Below are positions 12,970 to 24,495 of a DNA stretch of 64,000 nt, one piece after another. Below the pieces are notes generated by a model, which searched no databases, had not been told where the DNA came from, and saw only the letters and a list, made by a program, of their open reading frames with translations. A program made the position numbers and the translations under genes. The stretch is taken from the NCBI GenBank assembly GCA_963855995.1, contig OY979717.1, forward strand, positions 49,975,744-50,039,743, given 5' to 3'. Position 1 is the stretch's first letter. The number at the start of each line of letters is the position of its first letter. This stretch comes from Muricea muricata (lineage: Eukaryota > Cnidaria > Anthozoa > Malacalcyonacea > Plexauridae).

Positions 12970-14657
12970 GCTGTCCCTAATTAGTTTTATATTCATTCAA
13001 TATATGTGCAAGGTTTTGAGTACTTTAATACATCTGTACATTTTAAAAAAGTACATAATGTGTGCTTGTGTATTTTTGCGTAAATTTGCAAAGTTAAATT
13101 AAATATTTATACAGGACCATCTGATTAGCATTAGTGGTACAATATTTTTATAATTTTTCGTGTAATAGAAGGTCTATTCGAGGTAAATTATTAAATATAA
13201 TGGACAGCAAGAACAATGGAATAACTAATTAGCTGGATTTTAAGCAGTGTGATGTCACACATTGCATCATTTCAGAAATCTTGTTTGTATCAATGGTAGT
13301 AAAGGACCCAAAGTCTTAAAGTTAACAGATGTGTAGATACAGTTAGCAGTTAACGGTGGATTAAATTTTAACCTAGGGTTAGCGCTAGCCCAGTTTTGAA
13401 CAGCCGACCCCAGGTGTGGTGCTGGGCATGACAGTACCTGTCAAATCCAGTATAAATACCCAATGATATGGAGCAAACCATTGACTGGTGCATAATATTT
13501 ACTGGTTTTAGCTTATAACATACATAGTTGCCTTGTGCAACTATATTTACACCCAAAATACAAGGCATGTGTAAACAAACAAAATGATAAAATTTACCGT
13601 TGTTTTTTGCTGCCCTGGATGTGTGATTTGAATTGTTATTCGTGTTTGTTTTTATTGCTCTCGGAACGATACTTGTCCGTCTCTAAAAACACCAGATTAT
13701 TGTCGAAATAAGCTTACATTTTGAACGGATCAAATCGATACAATTCGTTGCTAAATTCGTAAAAAATACCTGCTTCTTGCTGCCTACACATGGAGTTGAG
13801 AGCTTCCGTTTTCCTTGCAAACATGTATCCATTTTCCTCGCTTAAAAACTTAGAAAAACACAGCTATATTTCTACAATTGGCCATATATATGGACGAAAT
13901 ATAAACAGAGTCAAACATCACATCAAAGTGAAAGCTCAGTTTTCTACCGCTTGAAGTTCATCGTTATTAAATTGTTTTGAAATTCGCCATATTTAAATTG
14001 TCGCGCGGTTTTGCGCGAAAATTTGGCACACGCGCGGAATATTTCGTCAAAACAACCTGGAATGTTCTCATGTAATGTCAAAGATCAAAATGTTCTGACA
14101 AATTAACCACTGGAGACTCCCACCCACCCACACAATTATAATATTCGCAAACACAAACAAACAGAGCCTGATTTAACAGCCTCACATTTAGATTTAACAC
14201 ATTTTGATTTGTTTTCTGAATTTAATCGAATCGAATGATATAACATATTTCTAAATTTAATAAATAACTGCTTCTCGAAAGAATAGTATTTCTTCATTAG
14301 GTTATTTATTTCATACGGTACAAAACGTTGTCAAATTTTATTGTTTGTGTAAGCAGTATTTTAAGAATAATATATTCATATTCGGCTATGATTTTGACAC
14401 GTGATTATATTAAATTGCTTAATACAAAAAAATCACCATGACAGTCGACTGTGAGAACAATGCAACCACCAATTTTAATCAACAAAGTAAAAGGAATTAT
14501 AATTTGAATCGGATAGCTTTGAATAATCGAGCTTCACCGGGTGACGTGGAGTTCATTTTGCATTGTTTTACATGTATTTTGTGCGTTTTTTTGACGCTTG
14601 TGATGTGCCAAATTGAGTGAATGAGAGGACACGACAGTTCACGTTCAATTAAGGAGA
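12970..14657. other. Upstream region of the CHPF gene
   Basis: No gene is supported here. The last 220 bases probably include the 5' UTR: an ATG in good context at 14438 opens a 60-codon upstream frame that stops at 14620, before the CHPF start and out of frame with it. It could act as an upstream ORF if it is transcribed. Confidence 0.4.
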
Positions 14658-17600
14658 ATGGCGACCGTAAAACAAGCATCACAGCGCCGATCGTCAATTC
14701 GTTTGCGGCAACTTTATCCAGCCATAATCGGCATTAGCCTGGGTTTTGCATTTTCGATGTTTTATATTCCTGTTACTGTAGTTGAAGAACAATGTGTTCT
14801 GGATATGCAAGTTACAAGAGAGAATACTAAAAGCCAGACTACAAATAAAGTGAAGCAGGACGAAAAAATCATGATTGGCGCTACTGTTAAACCAAAACTT
14901 TCAAAATACGGCCCATCGTTTCGGCCCTATTACGTGGCAAGCGAGATCACACAAAGAGATCGAATTCTTGTGGGTGTTTTGGCATCTGAATCCAACCTAG
15001 AAACTTTAGGTACGGCTATAAACAATACGTGGCTTTCAGACTTACCCAAAGTCATATTGTATGTACCATATTCTAAAGACCCAGACTTTCATGAGAAATA
15101 TAACAAAGTACTCGGGCTTCCCTTAGTCCAATTGGCTGGTGCTGAAGAAGATCACTCTTCAACCACCCGAGTCTCGTTTAAAATGTTGGAGCATATGCAC
15201 AAGAACTATCGGGATAAGTATGATTGGTTCATGAGGGTAGAGGAGGCCACCTATCTTGAGCCAAGTCATTTGATCAAACTGGTTAATATCATTAATAGTT
15301 CAATGAATGTGTATGTTGGTCTTCCTGCACCATACAGTGCTGTAGATGGTTCACAACCAACAGATCTTCATAATGCAGATCGGTACTGCCAAGGAGAGGC
15401 TGGGGTCATAATATCACGGACAACACTGAATGCTATTGTACCACACTTGGACTATTGCCTTGAACAGACGATTACTGACAAGGAAGATATCGAACTTGGA
15501 AGATGCCTTAATAAGCATTTGCATCTTCAGTGTACATGGAATTATGAGGTAAGGGGTGGATCCAGCAGTGTTTTTTTAGCATTTTCTGCAATTTGAACAT
15601 TGAATTATAAGCTTCAGCTTGACTTAAAAAAGAGGAAAAACCTTTGAGATTATACCATATTTCTGAGCTAAGTATCCTGTGTAATTTTCATGTAAGCTTG
15701 GCCAGAAAATGACTGGACAAGTAAAGCACGCTTACATGAAGCACATGCAATATTGAAAAGTTAAAATGGCGACAAATGTGGATTTTTAATATAAAACAAG
15801 ATGCTCTATGGAGCGTTTACTCGCTGGGGCTTGTACTGAAATGATTATGTGAGATATTGATCTGAGCACAGTTTCTATTTACTATGATCTGAGATACTTC
15901 AATATTCAGATTTCAGAACAAAATGATTGTCAGGAGTAATAAACATAAACTGGCTAATGATCTGTCCTCTCTGGCACAACTTGCTTGATTTTTGTAAATA
16001 GGCTATTTTTCACTTGCAAGCCTCGACAAGTAGCCTTTAATATAATATAAAACGATTTTGTTGTTTATATTTGAGTGTTTTTGATTGGTGTTTAACCATC
16101 TTTTAATTTATCTTTTCAATATTGAATGGTTATAATGATGGGCATTTACTGAGATCCGACATAATAAGTGCTACTCTGGTTTTTGTTAAATGAATGAAAT
16201 CACCGAACAAAGATTACATTCACGACCCAACGTTTCGACACTCCGGTCTAGTGTCTTCATCAGGGGTGGTCTGATGTTAAAACTCACGACCTTATATGCT
16301 GTCAAGGTGATGTCATTTACCAACAAGATGTAAATACTCTTGTGGTAAATGACTTCCGTCATCCTATTTAAGGCACAAGTGCTCGCATTGATATGCCAGG
16401 CTTCCAAACAAAGCCTTTGACCATAACGATTGTTAGTGGTAATGACTTTAGAATCTTCCCACGCAATGTTATGGCTTGTTTCACACACGTGTTCAGCCAA
16501 ACATTGCGTGGGAAGATTCTAAAGTCATTACCACTAACAATCGTTATGGTCAAAGGCTTTGTTTGGAAGCCTGGCATATCAATGCGAGCCCTTGTGCCTT
16601 AAATAGGGATGACGGAAGTCATTTACCACAAGAGTATTTACATCTTGTTGGTAAATGACGTCACCTTGACAGCATATAAGGTCGTGAGTTTCAACATCAG
16701 ACCACCCCTGATGAAGACACTAGACCGGAGTGTCGAAACGTTGGGTCGTGAATGTAATCTTTGTTCGGTGATTTCATTCATTTAACAAAAACCAGAGTAG
16801 CACTTATTATGTCGGATTATATACCTGGTTGCGATATAGTCACAAATTTCAGTTCATTTACTGAGATTATAGTAATACTGATTTTTTGCACCCTCCTTGC
16901 ACCCCTGTTGACCAAGGCCAACAGGGGTGCGCACCCCTGTGCACCCCTCTCGTAAATCCACCCCTGAGATATATTATATATGTAGAATTATAGAATACCA
17001 TGACCAGAGAGGTGGCTTGGAAGCTATATGACCTGGCCATGTGTTAGCAATGAAATAGGCATGTTATGTATTCCATATCTGTTTGCCTTATTCTGGGTAT
17101 CTTTTTTATGATTTTTTAAACTCTCATACATGGCAATGACACATAAAAGCAAGTTTCTGATTATATACCTTATATTAAGCTGACTTTAGCACTAACTTCC
17201 AGCCAGGATCATATCCCAGAGACCTCACTGCAGCACAAACTAAATACATGTTACTGGCTATGAAAAACTGTTCAAAGTTTTTCTTTCAAACGTCAAATAA
17301 AGAGATTAGGGATGGCGATGTCTTCGATTTAAGGGAAGCAAGTGTAGCCAGGTGCATGTGGCTAAGCATGCACATTAAAGCGCCCTAAGTTCTATTGTGC
17401 CTGCTTGCATCTCATGTGATTCGAATTGTCACAGTTGACCTGCGGCTGACACATTATTGAAAACTGCACCAGACATTAATATATTACAACAGGAATAATC
17501 AAATAAAGGATATTGATTTTGTCCACTGGAAAGCTTGTCAGAAATTGACTGTTTATACTTTTATAACTACCATGATTTGAGAATTAGCATTTTGGTCCTT

Positions 17601-20600
17601 AATATATTTTGTATTTAATTAAAGAACGATTAACCTAGAAGAACAGATTTTGATAGAAGTCTGTGAATAAACCCACAATTGCAAATTTTCCTGGGAAGTA
17701 AGATTAATATTTTGTATGATGACAATTACAATTCATCTGGCTTAATTCTTGCCTTGCTAAGCAGGGTATGAGCACACCCCTAAATCTCTGAATTGCCTAT
17801 ATATTAAATTATTTTCTTCCTTAATTTGTCATATAGATGGAACAACTATTTGTCAAAGTTCCAGATTCTCTGAGCAATCCAACATCGGCTAGTGTGAAAA
17901 GCTGGTTGGAAAATCCACAAATGGGCAAAGAAGTTGCACTGTTTCCTATGACCTCGGCAAAACTCATGTACTACATTCACCAGTATTACACTGAAGTGGA
18001 GCTAAAAAGGACCCAGCAAGAAACAAAAGAAATACAGGAAAAAGTTAAAAACTTATTGCCTTTCCTTCCTGATGGTACGTTAGAGTAATATTATGTATTA
18101 ATTTAAAATATATTTAAACACGTTCTTACATACAGTATGACACATACATTTTAGGACATTCATGTATATTACAGTTAGTGTGTTATGTTGAAGGTAAATT
18201 AATTTAATGCGGTGGGAATGAAACATGTTAAAATTCAATCCGGTAACTGTTATGAAAAATATGTGACCAGCTATAAGCCCTCCAACCAGGAATCAAACCT
18301 ATGCCTTTACGATGCCTGCACAATGTTCTGACCACTAAGCTACGGAGGCAGGAGTGAGCATACTGAATTTGTGTGTGTTTAGGGTAGTAATGTGTGCGAA
18401 TAGGCTTATTAATACAATTGGAAATCATACGCAAGTAGCATTAAAACTATCACTATTTTCCAAAACTACCTAGAAAATAGGAGCAGCTCTAGACACTAGG
18501 GGAGTGGGAGGGGTGCCCCTTCCTCTCCCCCCCCCCCCCACCATAAATTTCTGCCCTGTAAGAATCTCGTAATGAGACAATTTGCAAGCACATTATCTGC
18601 ATGTATAGGAAGCAGGCAATCACATTCACACCTACAAAACATAACCATGAATATGCTATCATGATTATCAAATAAAACTTATACTGGGCTAGAATACAAT
18701 ACATTTTGTATAATTGCTAGTTGCAGTTTATGTAAGACTCTGTGCAAGATCTATTGACGAAAAGGCCGAAAAATAAACATAAAATCCCGTGAAGTGTCCT
18801 GTTCGGTCTTGATAGAAAACGTAAGAACGATTTGGAAGGGATACAAACACAATATTTTTGCAACAATGTTTCTGTAGTTTGCTGAAGGCTTTACAAAACA
18901 CATGCATTATGGGTTTAATATTTTTCAGTCGTTTCACGCTTGAAATGTACATTCTGTGCATAGGTTTTGCTCAAAACAGAGAGGAACGTGTCCAAAATTT
19001 GCATCTTTAACTTTTTCTGAATTGGAACTCTGTTTCTTTTCATTGATGAACATAACAAAGTTCACTAGTTGGTCTGAGTGTGAAAGTTCAAAATGTAAAC
19101 TAAGCGTTTGGAATGCCTGCATTAAGCCCGTTTTCCACAAGGCGAATTTATTCGCGCGAACAGACAAAAAAGTAGGAACGCTTCCTACTTGTTCGCGGCG
19201 AATTTTTTCGCCAGCCAACTCTAACCAATCACGTTGCCGGATTCTTGTTTTCGCTTCGCGTCGCGCGAACAAATTCGCCTAGTGGAAAACGGGCTTTAAT
19301 TACGGATTTTATTACAGTATCTTGTGTTAGCTCTTCTGACCGTGAGTAAAAGGCCTGGAACTAGCTACCAAATAGAAATCCATTTTGCTGTTGTTAATCA
19401 CTTATATCTTTTGTTTTCCTTTGTGAAACTTGTTGAAACTTAGTAACTGTCTTTAAAGAAAATTTTAAGTCTGCCAGAAATTTAGAAACAAACTAAGTTA
19501 TATTACAAATTTGATAATTTGGATCGATAAATGGTTTTCTATTTGACAACTAGTGCCAGTACTTTTCTGTGTTTTCAGATCAACTGGTGACTAATCTTAT
19601 TGTGTCAACGTAATTATCTGTAGGTGTGATCGAAAAACGACCCACGTGGCCTATCGCATTTCCTCATCCTTACGTGCCGAAGACGCGATTTGGTGTGATT
19701 GGTTGGCAGTACTTTACCAGGACACACATATATGGCTTCAGTGATGACAATCCTGAAGTGAAACTTGAGGATGAATATAAGGAGGATGTTGAAGAGGTCT
19801 ACGAAACCTCCGTAAAAATGCTCCAGGAGGAACTGGGTAGCCAGTACAAAGTTTTTCGCCTTATTAACGGTTATCGTAAGTTTGACATGTTACGGGGAAC
19901 CGACTATCTGTTAGATATTGGCTTGAAGATTTCTGACGATTCTAAAGAGGAGATTAGAAAGCGTGTTCAGCTTCTTAGACCGCTGACTATTCTGGAAAGT
20001 GTCCATATGCCGCATCCAACTACACAGAGAGGCGTCTATCTTGTCCTACCAGTGTTACAGTAAGTTAGCTTTGTTAGAGTTTTAACTCGTGTCATTGTGC
20101 GTGAATAAATTAGATATTTTTAAGAAAAAAACACATTAGAATCACACCTAATTTGGCAAAATATCTGCATTCAGAGAACGGTTTAAAACTAATACGTTGC
20201 TAAACTAGTGCGTTGCTAGTTTAAATTAAAACTAGTTAGTTCGTTCGGTTTGTATGCATTTTAATTAATAACACGTGTATGTAGGTGCAACTTCAAGAAG
20301 TTGCATTGTTTACAAATGTAACCGGTGAACAAGTCGGAACAACTTGTTGAGAAGGTGTTTAACAAGCTTGTTGTTGTAAACACCTGGATGGTTCTGGTGG
20401 CTAGTTGCAAAGATTTCCTGACAATTCTGATACAGACCTGCCTGTACATTGTAACAAGTTGACAATACAACACTCTACAGCTGTTATACTATCATGACTG
20501 TAACAATCTTGTTGGAACAAACTTATAACTAGTCTGATAGTCCCATGAAGTTTGTTAAAAGTTGTTAACAGTCTTTTTTCTCTGTGTTGATTGTCCGGAG

Positions 20601-22218
20601 AAACAAAACGACCTAAAACGATTAGTGCAAACTTTAGTTTTAGATGTTTTCTTTTATCTAAAGTAGTGTTTGTTTTTGACGCTAGAAACGATGCTAAAAG
20701 ATTGGAGCGATTTCTTCAAATGTACCAGATGAATTGTCTTCAAACAGGCGAGAATGTTCTTCTGCTCACAGTGTTTGTCAATATACGTGATTCGTCACAA
20801 CCAAAAGAGAAAGACAATATTTTCGGCGTTGCTAAAAACATCTTGAAAAAGTAAGTCAATTGTAACACACACTTCAGGATCTCTTTCTACCGATTTTCCA
20901 GCAATAGACGACACTTTGTATAGAATGCACTTCAGACCCTCTCTTGTACACACAGAAAGATGGAAAATAAATGTTGCAGTGATGTGAACTGTGAGGCGGT
21001 GTGGTCATTCGAATTACAAGTCAGTGTAATTTTTTTTGCAGGCTCGAACTTTGTCGCATAATATCTGTATTACAAAGTCTGCTTTAGCGACACAACTGGC
21101 AGGGTAACTCACTAATATACCAGCTTTATAACGACCATTAGTTTTAATCCTATCTGTATTATGTTGCAGGTTTAAGAACAGATATAAATGGGCGCAAGTG
21201 CCGTGGATTCAAATTGGTGCAAAGCAATATTCCACCCGTTTGTTACTCGATATTGTGTCTATGAAACTTCCGGGTAGTGCGTTGATTTTCCTTGCACATC
21301 TCGACATTGATTTTACTGTCAACTTCCTTGGTCGTTGTCGCATGAACGCTGTTGATGCTGATCAGGTATATGTGTATAGAAATCTTAAGTTTTAATTGCA
21401 GAAAGTTAAAGAAATTTATTATTTCTGTGGACAGTGATTATGCTGACCTGAATGTGATACCCAGGTTTTCCCATGGTTCTGAAATACAATTGAAGCACTG
21501 CGCGACCTCAAAGACAAGTGTTATATTCGTCCACTGAAATTGGATAAGACTCTCTCTACGAATCCCAGTTGGCTCGATAGCCTAATTGGTAGAGCGATGG
21601 TCTAGAAACCCGAAGATGCGAATTCAAATCCCACCGGAGACAACGAATTTTCTGTTATTTTCTGCAGTGTCAGATTAATATGAATCTAGTTTATCATGTC
21701 CGCCGTGTATATTAGTGAAAAAAAATGTTTCGAAATTAAACGGTTTTGTATATATAAAGGCGAAACAGATATTACTATGCCTTTCACTAATTAGCGTTTA
21801 TTTATAGGTGTTTTTCCCGATTCCGTTTGCCTACTTTAACCCAGAGATAGCGTTTCGAAACAAGCCAAAACCTAGCAAGATAGAAGTGGGTAAGGACACG
21901 GGTATTTGGGACACGCAGGCGTACGACTTAATTTGCTTTCGAAACCAAGACTACAAAGAGCTCAGAGTCCATCGCGATTCCTTCCTTCAAGAGGGTGCTG
22001 TGGATGAAAAAGACGTGCTCAAGATATTCCAAGCGAGTCCGCTTCGTATTTTCCGTGCCACGGAACCAGAATTACGAAGAATTTTCGAAAAGAGATCCTG
22101 CCGTGGAATAACTGACCGTGTGGAAAACGAGAAGTGCATGGACTTCTTAAGAAAAAGAATGGGAACGAGATCACAGCTTTCTGCGATTTTACTGGAGAAG
22201 GAACCACAAATTCACTAA
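14658..22218 (+). CDS. CHPF: Chondroitin polymerizing factor (chondroitin sulfate synthase 2-like), six exons
   Basis: Exons 14658-15548, 17837-18074, 19624-20059, about 20644-20850, 21170-21365 and 21808-22218 join in phase to 792 residues, close to the roughly 770 of vertebrate CHPF/CHPF2. The start has a good context (GGAGAATGG). Residues about 20-42 form a type II signal anchor for the Golgi. An N-terminal beta-3-glycosyltransferase-like domain follows, with KYDWF and DRYCQGEAG blocks, then a chondroitin N-acetylgalactosaminyltransferase-like domain (GWQYFTRTHIYGF, RLINGYRKFDM, RVQLLRPL, RCRMNA, FFPIPFAYFNPEIAF, FRATEPELRRIF). The family member partners chondroitin synthase in chain polymerisation. 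The N-terminal metal site reads EEATY (residues about 195-199) instead of a DDD/DD motif, while LDID (about 636-638) could still supply a DxD. The exon 4 acceptor could instead be 20638. Confidence 0.93.
16222..16270 (-). ncRNA. Hammerhead-ribozyme-like motif, left arm
   Basis: This is the inverted copy of the motif at 16701-16749: CTGATGA box, six-pair stem II, GAAAC-GTT, and closing stem I, read on the minus strand. Confidence 0.55.
16701..16749 (+). ncRNA. Hammerhead-ribozyme-like motif, right arm
   Basis: ACCACCC (stem I) is followed by the conserved CTGATGA box, then GACACT...AGTGTC (a six-pair stem II with a 7-nt loop), GAAAC, GTT, and GGGTCGT, which pairs with ACCACCC at 6 of 7 positions. 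A very short or absent stem III is typical of the Penelope-type hammerheads, which are thought to work as dimers. One extra A sits between the first box and stem II. Confidence 0.55.
18277..18350 (-). repeat. tRNA-like SINE fragment or tRNA pseudogene
   Basis: On the minus strand there is an A-box-like GTAGCTTAGTGGTCAG and, after a plausible anticodon arm, a B-box-like GGTTTGATTCC. The acceptor stem halves (GCCTCC / GGAGGGC) only pair with a bulge, so a functional tRNA is unlikely. It lies in CHPF intron 2. Confidence 0.55.
19125..19295. mobile_element. Short MITE with TTA target duplication
   Basis: Termini AGCCCGTTTTCCACAAGGCG / CGCCTAGTGGAAAACGGGCT form inverted repeats flanked by TTA on both sides (19122-19124 and 19296-19298). 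A 3-bp TTA/TWA duplication is typical of PIF/Harbinger elements. Length is 171 bp; it lies in CHPF intron 2. Confidence 0.75.
20250..20570. repeat. ACTTGTTG/CAACAAG-rich imperfect repeats in CHPF intron 3
   Basis: Short imperfect palindromic words built on AACAACTTGTTG, AACAAG and GTTGT recur here, similar in style to the minisatellites at 53.1-54.3 and 56.8-57.1 kb. No element borders were found. Confidence 0.45.
21571..21641 (+). repeat. tRNA-like SINE head in CHPF intron 5
   Basis: GATAGCCTAATTGGTAGAGC fits a D-arm with A box, and GAATTCAAATCCC resembles a B box about 40 bases later. The acceptor stem does not close, which suggests a SINE or pseudogene and not an active tRNA gene. Confidence 0.5.
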
Positions 22219-22459
22219 TTCTTATATATTAATATATAGTTTTATCTTTGAGTGGTGAGACAATAATTTACAGATAAGCACAGCGAAAGCTGATATATTT
22301 TTTTACCACTTGAGATGAAATTTATATCTTCGCACCGCCATGTGATTACGTGCACATTATATTTATCTCGTAACTTAATTAAAGCAGGGATGCTCGGTAT
22401 ACCAATACATCAAAATTATCGGTTTTATAAATCCAATTTCAGAAACAACTATATACGGC

Positions 22460-22815
22460 AAGTTTTCGGAAAACGAAAACTTACATATGACTGAAATTCC
22501 TTCCGAAAACTAGTATCCACGTTGAGTGATTGTCTAATTAAATGGCCAAAAGCTGGCATCTTCTATACATCGGTATAATTCTACCGTTGCCAAAAACTTA
22601 CAGTTTTCCTTCCGAAAACTAATATCCACGTTGAGTAATTGTTTAATGACATGGTCAAAAGCTGGTATCTCCTATACATCGGTATAATTCTACCGTTGCC
22701 GAAAACTTACAGTTTTTCTTCCGAAAACTAGTATCCACGTTGAGTGATTGTCGAATGACATTGGCAAAAGCTGGTATTTCCTATACATCGGTATAATTCT
22801 ACCGTTACCGAAAAC
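22460..22815. repeat. About three copies of a 109-bp tandem repeat
   Basis: The unit contains GAAAACTAGTATCCACGTTG and TACATCGGTATAATTCTACC; the GAAAACTA phase recurs at about 22505, 22614 and 22723, i.e. every 109 bases. It starts about 240 bases after the CHPF stop codon. Confidence 0.85.
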
Positions 22816-23792
22816 TTTCTATGCCGGACATCCCTACTGCATAGGCCAAATTCCAGTCTACCAGGAAGCTATCAATTAGGAATGATGGATTGAAAAACTA
22901 AGAAAACCTTTTTGTTTCGGTCCATAAATTTTACTGAAACTGGCCTAAATAGTTCATTTTTCTATGTATATATTGGTATTGTAGTGTTAGATTACGATAC
23001 GTTTTCCTTGTCGAAAATATTAGCATTCTTGACTTGCAACTAACTATACTGGCGCACGATAATGGTATAGAATTACAAAAATCGCATGATCTTCCATAGG
23101 CTTTTTCTAAAATACAAAAACAAAGTGCATGATGGTCTAGCATCGGTACAAACAACTGCATATAAGGCGTGATGAATTAAAAGTTTGCTACCACAGCAAG
23201 ACCACTATGCACTACGATCTGGCCAGTTCAGAAAAGGACTTTTGTATTTGTCACCACTGAACATGGTCGCCATAAACACGAGAAATGGTTTTTTACATTG
23301 TATAGTGCTAGACGTGCCATGTTATAGTGTGTCGCGTTAATTTATCAGGAATAAAAGGGCTGCTACCGTTTTAATTACCTTTCTGTTTTGGTTATAAATT
23401 ATTATTGAGTGTTTTAATGTTCTTCAACTCTCATGTCAAGGTACTGGTTGCAAGTCGAGAATAGGAGAACTATGTATTTTGTTGCTGATACAAGTCAGCT
23501 ATTTGTACAGTAATTATGTCGTGGTAATTTAATAAAAGAACACGGTCTCCATTGCACTTTAAATTTGATGGCTCAAATTTTTTTTCATGTTATATTAGAC
23601 ATGAAAGCAAATATTTAACAATTATTCGCCGAAGGCGGAGGAATTATTGGTGAAAATTTACCATAATGAATATCAATGCGCGAGAAAAAAATATAATGCA
23701 CGAAAAGTATGTGGTAGCACTACTTGACAAATTGTTTTAAAATCAAAGTAATACGTTTCTCACGCAATGTTAAGCACCTAAAACAAATGTGG

Positions 23793-24495
23793 TTAAGGTG
23801 GCTCGATATAGTAATGCTCACAAATAAAGACGGCATGCGCCAAATTTAATGTTATTCATACAAATCTTCTTATATATCTCTTTACAACAAATAGATACGT
23901 AAAACGTCGAATATTGCATGTCATGTGAGATGCTGACGCCATTTCGCGCGTAAAAAATGCAAACTGAATGCGGATTTACTAATTGCTGACGTCATTAGAA
24001 AATGCAATTTTTAAAAAACAATCCACAGTATCTCCTTATTTTGTACGGTGACCTATCTTGAAATTTTGCATGCAGCTTTGCGCCACAAATATCGTTCTAT
24101 ATAGAAAAAATAAAAAAATTCTGTAAAGCCAAAAAAAAATATTTAGAAAAATAGCATTTTTGAATTTTGACAAAGATTGGCCTTACAGATTTTTTTTAAC
24201 CTTTGCTTATCTTTAGCTTATTTTGTAAGAAAAATAGTCCGCAAAAAATAATTGGGGGTCACCGTGCTTATTTTTCACTTATGCAGCAAAATACACCGTT
24301 TTTAAGCAAATTTCATACGCAAGTGTTGCCATAGCAACGGGGCATTGGTCATCAAAACTGCCATAGTTTGAAAGAAAATATGTTAAAATACATGAAAAAT
24401 TCAATACGGACTTATTTAAATTTAACAGTGCAAAAATTAAAAGTGTTAAGTAAACTATAGCTTAATTTTTTGAAAACTGTATCAAGCCACCTTAA
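23793..24495. mobile_element. TTAA-flanked MITE, copy 1
   Basis: Ends TTAAGGTGGCTCGATA / TGTATCAAGCCACCTTAA are inverted and bounded by TTAA. A second copy of the same family lies at 33734-34434 with similar length and interior (for example GACCTATCTTGAAATTTTG). A TTAA target fits piggyBac or Kolobok elements. Confidence 0.8.

Larger units (their letters stand above)
16154..16817. mobile_element. Foldback element with hammerhead motifs (Penelope-like terminal repeats), CHPF intron 1
   Basis: Two inverted arms of about 317 bp (16154-16470 and 16501-16817) are nearly identical and are separated by 30 bases, so the unit is one long hairpin. Both outer ends read ATCCGACATAATAAGTGCTA when viewed inward. 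Each arm contains a hammerhead-like motif directed outward. Penelope-like retroelements are known to carry hammerhead motifs in their terminal repeats and often occur in inverted pairs. No reverse transcriptase sequence remains here. Confidence 0.7.

Noticed and set aside
16186..16658. Several 60-104 codon frames in the foldback element
   Set aside because: They mirror one another because the DNA is an inverted repeat; no independent coding evidence.
19626..20063. Independent 145-codon gene starting at GTG
   Set aside because: It is exon 3 of CHPF, continuing in phase from exon 2.
21571..21641. Functional tRNA gene
   Set aside because: Box-like elements are present but the acceptor and T stems do not pair.
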